From: Synchiropus splendidus
Lineage: Eukaryota; Chordata; Actinopteri; Syngnathiformes; Callionymidae
DNA: 64,000 nucleotides
Assembly: GCF_027744825.2 (NCBI RefSeq)
Contig: NC_071340.1
Location: 4,466,501-4,530,500 of the forward strand
Direction: 5' to 3'
Shown here: in pieces, positions 47,036 to 57,769 of the stretch
Numbering within the stretch: position 1 is the stretch's first letter
Layout of the letters: every line of letters starts with the position of its first letter
Notes under the pieces: generated by a model
Databases searched by the model: none
What the model saw: only the letters and a program-made list of their open reading frames with translations
What the model was told of the DNA's origin: nothing
Position numbers and translations under genes: made by a program

Positions 47036-49003
47036 TCCAAGGCTCAGATGGACAAAAAGCATAATTGTAAGTTCTCATATGACTGGATGGTCAATGTTCA
47101 ATATTTTCTGTTCTTATAATGCACCCAATTTACATCGATTTATGTATCTATACTTTCATTTATTTATTTATTTACAGATGAAAGATCTCTCGACCCCTCT
47201 GACTTGTTCCGACAGTACATCAGGCAGTGAGGAAGAGTACATTCCTGATTCTGCCTCAGAAACTGCAGACAGTGATGCCAGCTTTCATGTTGATGAAACA
47301 CACAAGTCACTTGATTTATTCAGTGATTATAGTCACAGTCCCATCCGCATGCTTTGTGACACTACAACACCGATAATGAGTGTAATTGTGTGACAAAGTG
47401 GCTGAGAATCACCCATTTGTCTCATTTTAAGTTATTGTTGTATGCTTGTTTAGTTGGTTCCACCTTTAACCTGAATCATGCGTTCAAACCATCCCGGGTC
47501 ATGTTTGAGTTGCATCTTCTGGTGTATCAAAAATCAACACAAAGGAGTATGGTTATGTTAAAGCACGTTTATTGGTTCAATTAAATGTCAGTTATTTAGG
47601 TATTATTTCATATTTGTTAAGCATGTTGGTTGTGTTCCTCGCCACGAGGCCTTCAGGTAAAAAGGAGGACGTGGCGGCTCACTTCCTGGTTTTATCACCT
47701 TGGTGATGTCATTAGTGACATCATGGAAAGTTTCAACTGTGGGGGAGGCCAAGGTAGGGAAGTGTTTTGTTTTGTTATATATGATGGAGTGATGTAGCGA
47801 GGTTGAGGTGTTAGGCGGCAGATTGTGTTCAAAGTATGGTGAGCAGAGGACTTTGTTTCTTACAGCAGAAATGAGTTATGGTTGTTGGTGGTATTTGGGA
47901 TTTACCTGTTGAGAGGTACAGTCCAGATTCAAACGCTTAAAGAGAGAAGCGGGCAGACCAGAGAGGGGGAGGCTGCAGTGTGCAGAGGTGTGCACAAGTG
48001 CGTATGAGTAATTTCTGTTGAAATTATTTCAGTCTTTTCGGTTACGCTGAGTTAACTGTTGAGTTTCTTGGCAATCCATTCGGTTTTTCTTTTATTTTTC
48101 CTGGCTATTTTTGCATCCTGGAGCAGCTTGTTAATAAATTTCTTTGGTGAAGCAAGAAAAGTGTCTCCAGCGTCTGCCTCCTACACCTACTCTGGCCTGG
48201 ATTACCACAAATCGAAACAGTTCAAGAGAAAATTCAGCAGATGAAGACCCTTGCCCAAGTCAGACCCAAGTACTGACGATGTAGTTGATAGTGCATTCCA
48301 GAAACACGATGGAAAAAGAGTTTAGAGTAAGAAACACTACTGTGTGTATTGCACCAAGCCATATGCTGAAATGGCTAGGCACCTTGAAAGTATGTAGTAT
48401 ACACAGTCGTGAACTGGATGTGGCCAAAGCCATCAGCTTTCCTAAAGGATTAAAGGAAAGAAAAAGACAGTTGGATTTTATCCGTAAAAGAGGGAACTAT
48501 GCACATAATGCTACTGTAATGGAGACTGGGAAGGGGCACCTTGTCCCGTGTAAACGACCACCCAAAGAATCTAAGGCAGATGATTTCATGCACTATGCTT
48601 ACTGCCATGGGCTGTTGAGCAGAAAGACTCTGTGGTGACAAATCCGGACTTGCACACGTAAGCCTGAATCACAAACCGTAAACCTGGGCAGAACCGTGTC
48701 CAGGCTTTATGCACGTTCACTGGGCCACTGGAAAGTTGTCAGTGCAATGAATCCTGAGGCAGTAACACACGTGGTAAAGCAGCACAAGGTTATCACAAGT
48801 CTCGGACAGCACAAGGTGGAAAAGCAGCAAGAAATGAACAATGTGTTTGAGAAAAGATGTGTGAACTGGGATGACTTCTTGTCAACGCTAAGAAAGTTAC
48901 ATAGTTGAAGCAAATGGAGGACTTCATTGTCCTGAAAAATGATCGTCAGGTGATCAAAGCTGTTAGTCATTTGTGGCTATGACAGTGATACAAATACATT
49001 TGC

Positions 49004-49449
49004 CAGTTCAACTGTGCAACAGTTCAAAGTGTAAAGGTATGGTGGCACCTGAAGAAAATGTTGTGGAAGTACATGTTATTTGAAAATTTCCACAAAATAA
49101 AAGTGGAGTTGTATAGTTCAAAACTTGTTTCGATACTTTTTGTTATCTAATTCTATTTATATTTAGAGCCTAAGTGCATCTCATTTTGATGGTTATCGCT
49201 TGAGTTCGCAGTTAATGAGTATTGGTAAAAGTAAAAGTGCTGAAGTCTTTGTAGCAGCTAAGTTGATTTTAATGCAGGTCTTGCTATTTGGAAGACATCT
49301 TCTGACTAACTAACTACAGGTATATCTAGACTGAATAAATGTAAAAAAAAGTAAATTTTTTCAAGCTCAGTCCATCATTTGATGTGGAACTGAATTTTGG
49401 TGAACATGGCGAAAAGTTAAAAACAATTAAAAAACCACTAACATGACGG
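49004..49449 (+). repeat. 446-bp direct repeat, copy 1
   Basis: Runs from CAGTTCAACTGTGCAACAG to AACATGACGG. It is identical to 51035-51480 over the whole length by eye except one base (C at 49447, T at 51478), with no indels. It sits where the recombinase core should be, and its last bases overlap the ATGACGG that opens exon C. Confidence 0.93.
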
Positions 49450-49800
49450 ATACTGAGATGGACCAGCTGGCCAACTTTCTTGGTCATGATATACAGATCC
49501 ATCGCGAGTTCTACAGACTGCCAGACAAGACTCTGCAACTTGCCAAGATAAGTAAAGTGCTGATGGCTATTGAGCAAGGCAGATTGGTTGATTTCCAAGG
49601 AAAGAACCTCGACGACATTGAAATAGATCCAAATGGTGCGTTTGATTTTTATTTTTTTATTTTTTTACCAATTTCATTTTTGTTACCAATGTGACATATT
49701 TTTGAACTTGGTATGTCTCTTCCAGAAGAGGTTCCAGTTAAGAATGTTGATGAAGATTGGTGCAGAGAGAAAGAGGACTGTTCATCTACCGTTCTTGGTA

Positions 49801-50791
49801 TGTGTCAGTAAGTTAGTGCGATGAAAAGAGGTGCTGGCACAATAAGTCATTGTGTTCCTGTAGAACAGGCACTTTTGCTTGTGTAGTACACCCAAAGAAG
49901 TCACATGAATAATTGGGGCCTTGCATTCTCATCCATTTGTACTTTTGACACGCATTCAAAAAACAACCATCAATCCACTTGCATAGAAGCCAGGCTGTAA
50001 GCTTCGCAACAGAACAGTGGTTGTACTTGACATTTCTGGAATTAGCGCTGCAAAGCATTCTTCCAAAGGTGATTTTTGTTTTATTCTTTTGGCCAAGACC
50101 ATTCATGATGTATGTAGTTCTATTATTTACCAGAGACTAAATTATCATGTTCAATGACATTATCATATTTGAAACAACAAATGGAACTTTTAAGAAAACA
50201 ATATTGCTTTATTCTTACATTACCATTTTGACAATTTTGCCACAACTGAAACCAGAAGTATACACAAAGAAACCATGATCAAAGCTCTCAAAAACACTTG
50301 TTATTGTTCAAAGACTAAGCTCAAGTTCATAAATGGTCCAAACCCAGCCATGATAATGCTCTCTGCATTACTGATTCGGAACTCAATAAAGAGCCTTTTG
50401 TGTTTGACACAAGTTCATTAATGAGACATGACTCTCTCATTCAATATCACTTCCCGACTGCCTGTGAGGACAGAAATATTGCTCATCTGTTATTGAATTG
50501 TCCCACAACCCTGAACAGGACTAAGCAGCGGTCAGCAGAAGATGGAGTTTTTGAATTTATTGAAGTGCATTGGAGATGCAGTGGTTATTATGTTATAACA
50601 TTATATGTTATAATTAATGTTATGTTTAAAACTTTTTACAACACGGTCCACAAATGTGCAAACAACCACTACTGAATGAAGGAGGAAGTCACCTAAAATG
50701 ATTCATGTGGAACCTTCAAGTTTTCAACATAGCAAGTGAAACTATTTCTTTGTACTGTTATGTAAATGCCTGTTCTTTGGCTTTTCTACAG
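49801..50791. other. Intron of the recombinase-like gene
   Basis: Bounded by a GTATGTG donor at 49800 and a TTTTCTACAG acceptor before 50792. No recognised gene within it. Confidence 0.5.
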
Positions 50792-51034
50792 GTAAGATAC
50801 CACACAAACGGATTCCATGGGAGCCTGCTGAAGTTAAGGCTGTGGAGAGGCAGATGAAAGCATTGATCAACTCTTGTACAGTGCCGTCAAAAAGGGACTG
50901 TGAGAAGTGCCTAAGTGCAGAGCCAGAGGCCCTGGCAAAATGTTTATTTTTTTGTTTACAACAGAAGCACTGCCAACAAGAGGAAGCTGTTACGGAAGTA
51001 GATTTTGTTTGGCATTCATTCTAAAAGTTCCACT

Positions 51035-51480
51035 CAGTTCAACTGTGCAACAGTTCAAAGTGTAAAGGTATGGTGGCACCTGAAGAAAATGTTGTGGAAG
51101 TACATGTTATTTGAAAATTTCCACAAAATAAAAGTGGAGTTGTATAGTTCAAAACTTGTTTCGATACTTTTTGTTATCTAATTCTATTTATATTTAGAGC
51201 CTAAGTGCATCTCATTTTGATGGTTATCGCTTGAGTTCGCAGTTAATGAGTATTGGTAAAAGTAAAAGTGCTGAAGTCTTTGTAGCAGCTAAGTTGATTT
51301 TAATGCAGGTCTTGCTATTTGGAAGACATCTTCTGACTAACTAACTACAGGTATATCTAGACTGAATAAATGTAAAAAAAAGTAAATTTTTTCAAGCTCA
51401 GTCCATCATTTGATGTGGAACTGAATTTTGGTGAACATGGCGAAAAGTTAAAAACAATTAAAAAACCACTAACATGATGG
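51035..51480 (+). repeat. 446-bp direct repeat, copy 2 (3' flank of the gene)
   Basis: Begins 11 bases after the last exon's stop region and contains ACAAAATAAAAG, a possible poly-A signal, so it probably represents the original 3' UTR. The offset to copy 1 is constant at 2031 bases. Confidence 0.93.
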
Positions 51481-51717
51481 AAAGGTTTCATACATCCTAG
51501 ATTTTATTTTATTGATTTCATTTGGTTGCAAATGCATTAATACATATGTATTTCATTGTTTTGACGGTTCTGATCTGTTTAACACTTGACATGACACTAA
51601 CATTTGTGCACTGTAAACAGCACTTAACAAGACAGGCTCATTAATATTTAATATATAATAGTTTCTATAACAAGACAGCAAAACAGAATGTCCTTTCTGT
51701 ACCCCATTTGATTCAAA
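51481..51717. other. Gap between the two convergent genes
   Basis: AT-rich 3'-flanking sequence containing ATTTAATATATAATAG. Both gene ends point into it. Confidence 0.5.
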
Positions 51718-54476
51718 CTACACCCTATGAAATTCGGCACCAAATTTTACTGCTGCCATCGTGATTGTCTTGAACTCATCATAATTCACACAGTGTGCAG
51801 TTGGAAATGTGATTTTATGTGCATGAGCTAACAAGCAGATAACAAATCTTGTGGTCTGGAATCTGTTCCAAACAACCATGGTCGACAGTTCTCTTAAACG
51901 CTTGTCTGTCTGTAAGTAAATGATGCTGGTGAGACTGTCCGGTTAACCATTGCACCACTCCAGGGACATCAAGCTCCTTCTCACCATCAGCAGTACCATC
52001 TGAGGAAAAACATAATTGGAGAAAACCAATCAGTAATCTGACATTACAGTTGTTTAGATATACCAATTTGATCAGAGTGGTCCTTCATTTGGTATGTGAA
52101 TTGATGGATTTTTATGCACTGGTCTCGTCTGGGTTGCGGAAATTGCTGATAAAAATACAACCACAATATTGAAATACACTTCAAAGATTATAGTAAAAAG
52201 AAAAAAGCTTACCCTTGAGCTCATGCAAAAAATCCTGGAAGTTATTTAGGATTTCTGTCTCTCTCGCATGCTTCTGTGTCCCACTGTCACTCATCTCTGG
52301 GGCCTGGTGAGACACAATGTAGTGAGAGTCCACCTAAAAAAAAGGAAGGAAAATGTATCAATAACTTTGCGTGCATGCTCCATTTTTTGTTGATATACTT
52401 TAAAAAAACACAACACATGCCCAGTATGTGGCATCACAGAAGTAGGACTGCAGAAAGACAAAATGTGTTAATGTCAATGAAAAAAGCAACATGACCATTC
52501 AAATATCTAATAAGCAATATTTGCGTCACAAAATGCATGCAGTCCAATGCAAACCCAGCGATCTGGACTTCCCATCAGTGCAGACACTCCCAACAGCTGT
52601 AAACTGATACCATACCTTTCCAAATCTTTCTCCCAGTCCCCACAGCCACTTGCATGTTGTCCCAAGAGCTCTGTTGGGTATTCCTTCTGGCAAACAGGGC
52701 ACTTTCCCAGAGTTAGGTGCCACAAAACAGACGCATTACAGATTACAGCCAAGACTATTGAAATTAGGCTGAATGAGATGATTTTACTCAGATGTGAAAA
52801 ACTACTTACTTGGTCTTCAGATGATACTTCCTCTACTATCTAAACATAAACAAGAAAGTCAGTTATCATCATCTATGTCTCTCTAAAGAAATTAAGTCTT
52901 AAGCCTCATTAATATTGTAATTTTGTACCTCTGGTTCAGAATCTCAATATGTTTGGTGACCACACTGTTCTACATGGAGGGCAAGGAGCTGCAAAGGCAT
53001 GGTCTTAAAGAAACACTTGCATTCAGCCTACTGCATGAGAGAAAATTCTGGAGCATTGTCTGGGAGAGGTGCAAGGTCAAATTCCTCCTGTAAGGGAATG
53101 AAGCACAGCTTAGATTTCCCACCACCAGTGGCTCGTCTGTTTGTAATTCCAGTGTAGCCCTCTGATTCTGGAGGAATTAATGACAAAGTGCGCTTTCCAT
53201 TTCCTCCTATTTCACAGCAGGGACAAATACTACAACAAGGACTGGGTGATACAGTCAAAAACATAACCAAGATTCATACCAATAATACATTGTTTAAAAG
53301 TCAAAGCATCTTTGGATATGTTTCTTTGAAAAGGCTGTAGACCTAAAAAAAATTAGTTGGTAACTAATTTTAGACGCCAATAATTGTTTGGAAGTTGTGT
53401 TCAGTGAAAGAAAGACAGCTTACCGCTAAATGAGTCAAGTCTGCATTCATGCAAAGAGTTCTTTTACCAAGACCAGCCTGCATGTGCTGCAGGTCCTGGT
53501 CCGGTGATGGGGTGGTGTCACCGTTTCTGTTAAAAAGAAAAACTGTGAAATCAAATAGGTTACAGCGTTTGACTGCTTTTGCTGGCTTACTGAAGGTCAG
53601 TTGTCCACGCTTAGATCCTTGCTTGAAAAACCTAGGGAAAGACCTGCATTTTTTTACAAATTGTTTATCAACAATCACTATAATTAAGCTGGGTTATTCA
53701 CTGTTTTTCAGACCAAGAACCTGTTACCCGAAAGAGAGATTCATCTATCTACATAGACAGATAGATAGATGCAGAATATCTACAGTACTGTACCTACTGA
53801 AGACCACTGCTCAAGCGTCATTGGTGATATGATACATAGATATGTGATATCAAATGTTAGACCTGGCCATTTCTTGATCCAAGCTTGGGCGTGGCCTGAA
53901 CTCTTTCCCTGAGTCTCGCAAGTCCTATCTGAGCTGGTGGTGCCCAGTGACTGATTCAGAATTGTAAGGATGTTCTGTACAACAGCTGTGGCCTCTGCTG
54001 TCTTGGTAGAATCTTGCTGCAAAGTAAGGATAGGCCAATTTTGTGCCATTATTGTACATGTTTCAGTTTTATAGGTAGTATAACTTGACATCAGCAACAT
54101 TGGACATATTCATTGATATCAAATCATTGTGTGTGATCAGAAAAGTTGTAAACACACCCATTTTGACATTCAAGATTAAGATAAACTGATTTACAATAAC
54201 ATTGCAGTTTAATGCGGGTCAACAGTTTCATGTTGACCCTCTGAACTGCAAGTGACCTTGGTCTGACAAGTCTAGGGATTACTTATCGGCACAAATGTCT
54301 GCTAGACATATTGACAAAACCGTTAAAAAGCACACCATAACTTGGTCCACCAGACAGAAATTCAAACGTTTATTTGCATTCTTTTTTTCAGCTGTCAACT
54401 CCGATCACAAATTAAGTTTGAGACACTGTGACACAAAAACCAGACGGCCGTCGTCTTGTCCTACCTGAGACTGCAT
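51718..54476 (-). pseudogene. HECT-type E3 ubiquitin-ligase-like gene, degraded
   Basis: Multi-exon reverse-strand gene. Mini-exon MQSQ (54476-54465, donor GTAGGA). Exon 2 (54016-53863): DSTKTAEATAVVQNILTILN. Exon 3 (53643-53424): FPRFFKQGSKRGQLTFSKP and MQAGLGKRTLCMNADLTHLA. Exon 4 (about 53235-53028): GGNGKRTLSLIPPESEGYTG and FIPLQEEFDLAPLPDNAPEF. Exon 5 (about 52720-52600): CPVCQKEYPTELLGQHASGC, a C-x2-C...H-x4-C zinc finger. Exon 6 (52333-52213): VDSHYIVSHQAPEMSDSG. Exon 7 (51999-51718): VPGVVQWLTGQSHQHHLL, CYLLVSSC, then, after a frameshift, ITFPTAH and the terminal YDEFKT. The Cys in SSC sits where HECT ligases accept ubiquitin. The HECT N-lobe seems missing. Exon phases 2-3 do not match, another sign of decay. 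Confidence 0.68.
54465..54476 (-). other. Start-codon mini-exon with splice donor inside the TIR
   Basis: The reverse strand reads ATGCAGTCTCAG followed by GTAGGACAAG, a good donor. The left TIR carries the mirrored ATGTAGTCTCAG (44994-45005) with the same donor, but its second codon is a stop (TAG). This suggests both genes were once expressed from promoters in the TIRs. Confidence 0.6.
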
Positions 54477-54898
54477 TGTCAGGTCAGACCGCAGGCAGAG
54501 AGGGAGCCGTGAGGGGAAAAAAGTGAACATGAATTGTGTTGGTGTCAACCAAAACGCTAGCCTTTAAATCATGAGTCAATAAATTCCTCACACAGTCCCT
54601 GACGCTGTCACGTCCGGGTGGATGTGCAACTTCCGCAATGTTCTGTTCTATTACTTATCCGATGTTTCTTTCACTCATTTAATACCAGTGGCAGTGCGCT
54701 ACAATCGTTTACTTGGATGCAGCGGAAACCCTCTAAGGTCATCCGCCGTTCTATTAATCCTTAGTTAAAGTTATACACTCTTTCGCTCGCCGTCTCTCTT
54801 CATGAAGTGATCTGTAAAACAAGACTGAAAGTGAATTCTCAAGTTCTCAAAAGTCGCAAGCAAAAAATCAGGCAGCGCGAACGAGAAAGTTGAGATCG

Positions 54899-55521
54899 TG
54901 TCATGATTGGTGGAGGAATGGACGCAAGTGCAGTCAGTATTGGTTGACAGATGACACGGGACACGTGATTAATTTTAACAATTTAATCAATGGAATGAAT
55001 AAATAAACAGACAGACAAGTAACTATTAACTAAAGGTGCAGGGAACCAAAACGCTGACCGGGATGAACACACAGGGACTGTGGTACAATCTGGAACAGAA
55101 GAGAGGCAAATTAGAATCACAAGCCTCAAAACTGGGAGAACTGGGAAAACACACCTGGAGTGAAGCTCGACGAGTTGGCAATAAACTAAAAGCGCTCTGT
55201 GGTGGTGGCTACTCACACGCATGCACACAAAGGGTAAACTAGGAGGATATATATAACTAAAAAGTGAGACTAATAACACGCAGAATGAATGGGAGTTTGG
55301 GAAGCTAACGTAGGTTGAACGAGGAAGAACGAGAAACAAAGAGTTCCGACTGAATTGGAATTTGTGCGGATTTTAGAAAAGTCAAGGACGAAAGCGACTA
55401 TAATGTTGGATAGAGCCAAAGGAAACGGAAACGACAGAGTGACAAAATAAAAGCACGAGGAAGGGACGTGGACGAAATAAAAACAATACAAAAACAGACA
55501 GGTTAAAGTGTGGACATGACG
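54899..55521 (-). mobile_element. Solo LTR nested in the right TIR
   Basis: Opens TGTCATGATTGG and ends GTGGACATGACG, with the expected terminal A changed to G. The flanks GATCG (54894-54898) and CATCG (55522-55526) match at 4 of 5. It splits the right TIR at a point where the left TIR is continuous (TGATGTCAACTTT). It is the same family and direction as 24509-25263. Confidence 0.82.
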
Positions 55522-55730
55522 CATCGCGAGCAAAAGCCTGAGCAGCAAGAAGAAGATTGTGAATTGTAAACCAAAAAATGATCAGCGCAAAAGTAAAAAA
55601 TGAGATTTTCATTGAAGGTAATGCATATTTTTTTTGTTCCAATTTTTTGTTCAAAATCAAATGTTTTGTTTGCAATGTAAAAACTTTTGTTTGAATATTA
55701 TTGACCCAAATCTGATTCCATACACTACAA

Positions 55731-56261
55731 GTGTTTGACGGTGAGAGCAAACTTTGGGAGTATACAAAACATTGTGTTCAGTAGAAAAAATATTTAAACA
55801 ACATTCTGTCATTGTGTTTTTGTTTTATTCAACGCTTGTGCATTAGAGACAGAAAATCAGTCCGAGGTCATCGGAGTAGAGCGTTCGGGGATCCTCTTAT
55901 CCAACAAACACATCTGCTGATAGGAGGTGAGAAAAAAAAAAAAAAAAAAACATTTAGAGCGATAGTTTACCTTTCACTACTGCATTTAAAAAAAAAAAAA
56001 CATATGCATCAGCAACGAACACATCGCGTCTTCTACCGGACGGTTCACCATCTCCAGCATTTGGTAAGATTAATGGATTAGGTTATGACATTGAAGACAT
56101 GTCAGACTTTCAACAGTGAGGTTTTTACACTCTGTGCATGAGGTTTCTTTTGATTTCAAGAATGAAGCTAATCACTATTGTAAAAACAATGTTGATATCC
56201 TGGCTAAAGGATGCATGACGTTCAGAGATGTATTCTTTAAAGAAACTTCTGCTTGTATGGC
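55731..56261. other. No gene seen; A-rich runs
   Basis: Two poly-A stretches (55932-55950 and 55988-56000) and short frames lie between the composite element and the Maverick-like relic. A TAGAGACAGAAAATCAGTC stretch near 55845 is unassigned. Confidence 0.45.
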
Positions 56262-56920
56262 TGTTTTCAGGACCAACTTCTTAAAACCTTCTTAAAAGAC
56301 ACATTAGCCATACCATGTCCTTACATGCAAAGGTGTAAGAGGTTCTCAGCTGCTTCCATCCAGTGGTTGCAATGGGAATCACACAGACAGGACCATTTCA
56401 TCCAGCATGCTCTGAACCGTAGGGAGATGCTGTTTGGTCGGTATTTTGTCGATGATTATGCTGAATTTGATGGTGTTAAGCAGGTCTGGGAGTTTTATGG
56501 ATTTCTTCCATGGTTGTCCTTCGTGTGTTGACCCTCACACCGTCCGTTAAGATGTAGACCATATGGTGAATTCTACACTACTATGAAGGAGACAGAGCAG
56601 GCCTTAAAGTCTGATCATGGGGTGCATCTCATTACCATTTGGGAACCCAGACAATACCTTGAGTTTATCAAAGTAGTTGTCCTCCAGGGGTTTGTATGTA
56701 CCCGTTTTACCCTACAGGGGACCAGGGGGTAAATTATACTTTTCACTGTACAGTATCTGTTCAAGCTGTAATGTTCAGTTTCTTCAGAAACTGAAAAATA
56801 TTTTCAGGGTAATGTGAAAAGTAGGGCCCCATTTCAAATGAGTCATTGCTCTACCATCTTCTTCAAGAGTCAAAGCCAACCAGTGCTCTCCTGGTTTTTG
56901 TGCCGGGTTTGTGTTGACGA
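56262..56920 (+). pseudogene. Protein-primed DNA polymerase B fragment
   Basis: The frame 56253-56531 carries RFSAASIQWLQWESHRQ, then FGRYFVDDYAEF and VWEFYG. A one-base slip follows, and FFHGCPSC, the expected next motif, appears in the neighbouring frame. Further remnants are TMKETEQAL and HLITIWEPRQYLEF (56580-56680), and weakly LCRVCVDDEIYRQ near 56900. These belong to the cysteine-containing segment found in Maverick-type polymerases. None of the polymerase palm motifs was found, so the catalytic part is missing. Confidence 0.7.
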
Positions 56921-57008
56921 TGAAATATACAGGCAGTCTGGGGGAGAATCAATTGCGTTAACTTATCTGACGGCCATACGCCGTAAAGTGTATCTCCCAA
57001 GAGACCTC

Positions 57009-57600
57009 TCAGCAGCCTCTGTAACTGAAGACTGTCCATATTATGTCCATCACTTGTCTTTTTGGATCAGTCTCCAGAATAGAACCATAACAAGTGTACA
57101 CAATCAGGGTTACGGAGTTTGGTAAGGGAACTCTGAATCTCATCTCCAATTCCCATTCGAAGCGGGAGAGGGCGTCATTGTTGTCATGAGGATTGAGATT
57201 AAATGTAAATAGCAAATAACCGCTGTTAAAACCTTTGCGGTCAATACTCAGAGGTAGATTTTTCAAATGTCTTCCTGTAGCTAGAATCATGTTGTAAAAC
57301 TCTCTGACCGCCATACCGTTATTAAACTGAGGTTGAAAAGCTTGAGCGGGAATCTGTCTACCATCCTGACAGAGCGCTAGATATTCAGTGTCGTAATGAT
57401 GAAAATTGAACAGGGAGAGATCTTTTCTTCTGGTAAATGCCTCATGATGCACCATCCCAAATACCATGTATGTTGAGATTGAACCCTGAAATTAATTATC
57501 TTGGGTACATATTCTGGAATTCTCTGGAATGGAATATGTTTTCACATTGACTCGTGAGAGTGGATTGAGTGCATTTCCTTTCAACAAATCCGCTGCTCTG
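57009..57600 (-). pseudogene. Major capsid protein (hexon-like) C-terminal part
   Basis: The reverse frame 57009-57467 (152 residues) matches the C-terminal half of the double jelly-roll capsid protein of Mavericks/adintoviruses (family known from C. elegans F54H12.2). Landmarks are FNFHHYDTEYLALCQDGRQI, LLFTFNLNPHDNN and the C-terminal ETDPKRQVM. A further stretch upstream (ALNPLSRVNVKTYSIPE, to about 57600) is in another frame, separated by a stop near 57480. The N-terminal jelly roll is absent. In an active element the protein would form the main shell of the particle. Confidence 0.72.
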
Positions 57601-57760
57601 TGTTATGCGACGTCTAGGAGGACGTCTCTTTGTCCTTCATGATAAGACGGATATACCTCCTGACCCTTTCTGTCTCTGTTCATCACTTAGCCTTCTCACA
57701 GTACGAGTGAACATATCCGAGGCTATGTTACCCACCACTGATTTGAGATGGGGTTTTGCT
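57600..57760 (-). pseudogene. Small basic virion-type protein remnant
   Basis: Between penton-like and capsid remnants a reverse stretch reads LKSVVGNIASDMFTRTVRRL, then, after an in-frame stop, RTKRRPPRRR. The position and Arg/Lys-rich end resemble the small core (pX-like) protein located beside the capsid genes in these elements. It is short, so the call is tentative. Confidence 0.4.
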
Positions 57761-57769
57761 GTTGGTATA

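Larger units (their letters stand above)
47178..51024 (+). pseudogene. Tyrosine-recombinase-like (Crypton-like) gene, core deleted
   Basis: Multi-exon remnant of a large fish gene family with a zinc-finger-like N-terminus and a tyrosine-recombinase-like C-terminus. Exon A (47178-47392, after TTTACAG) is acidic (TSGSEEEYIPDSASETADSD). Exon B region (48249-48990) has KKHYCVYCTKPYAEMARHLE, then after a frameshift VAKAISFPKGLKERKRQLDF and DDFMHYAYCHGL, a stop, and VVSAMNPEAVTHVVK. The recombinase core with the Arg residues is missing, replaced by the repeat 49004-49449. Exon C (49443-49637) keeps MTDTEMDQLANFLGHDI and IHREFYRLPDKT, i.e. the GH motif and the presumed nucleophile Tyr. Two short exons follow (49727-49800, 50792-51024; WEPAEVKAVERQM, NSCTVPSKRDCEKC). 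Stops and frameshifts make it non-functional. Confidence 0.72.
39418..55721. mobile_element. Composite long-TIR element carrying YR-like and HECT-like genes
   Basis: Left end AGGAATCAGATTTGGGTCAA (39419 on); right end, inverted, TGGAATCAGATTTGGGTCAA. The flanks are ACACTACTA (39410-39418) and ACACTACAA (55722-55730), an 8-9 bp duplication with one mismatch. The left TIR is 39418-45046 and the right TIR 54424-55721, both interrupted by later insertions. The core holds a + tyrosine-recombinase-like gene and a - HECT-like gene, converging at about 51.0-51.7 kb. Subtracting the inserted LINE, hAT, L2 and LTR copies leaves roughly 10 kb. Long TIRs plus a 9-bp duplication recall Mutator-like elements, and an 8-bp duplication recalls hAT or P, but no DDE transposase was found. 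Boundary assignment depends on hand alignment. Confidence 0.65.
54424..55721 (-). repeat. Right terminal inverted repeat (interrupted)
   Basis: Blocks 54424-54898 and 55522-55721, separated by a solo LTR. Inverted, it aligns with the left TIR through ACAGATCACTT, CACTGGTATTAAATGAG, GTCAGGGACTGTGTGAGGAA, ACACCAACACAATTC and TCTCTGCCTGCGGTCTGACC up to GTCACAGTG. Similarity is high but with many substitutions and small indels, so the element is not young. Confidence 0.78.

Noticed and set aside
47623..48188. A possible solo LTR from TGTTGGTTG to CTCCTACA within the recombinase-like gene
   Set aside because: It has TG..CA ends and an AATAAA-like region, but no target duplication and no second copy in the window.
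49004..51480. The 446-bp direct repeats as a pair of LTRs
   Set aside because: They lack TG..CA ends, primer-binding site and flanking duplication, and they coincide with exon and 3'-flank boundaries of one gene.
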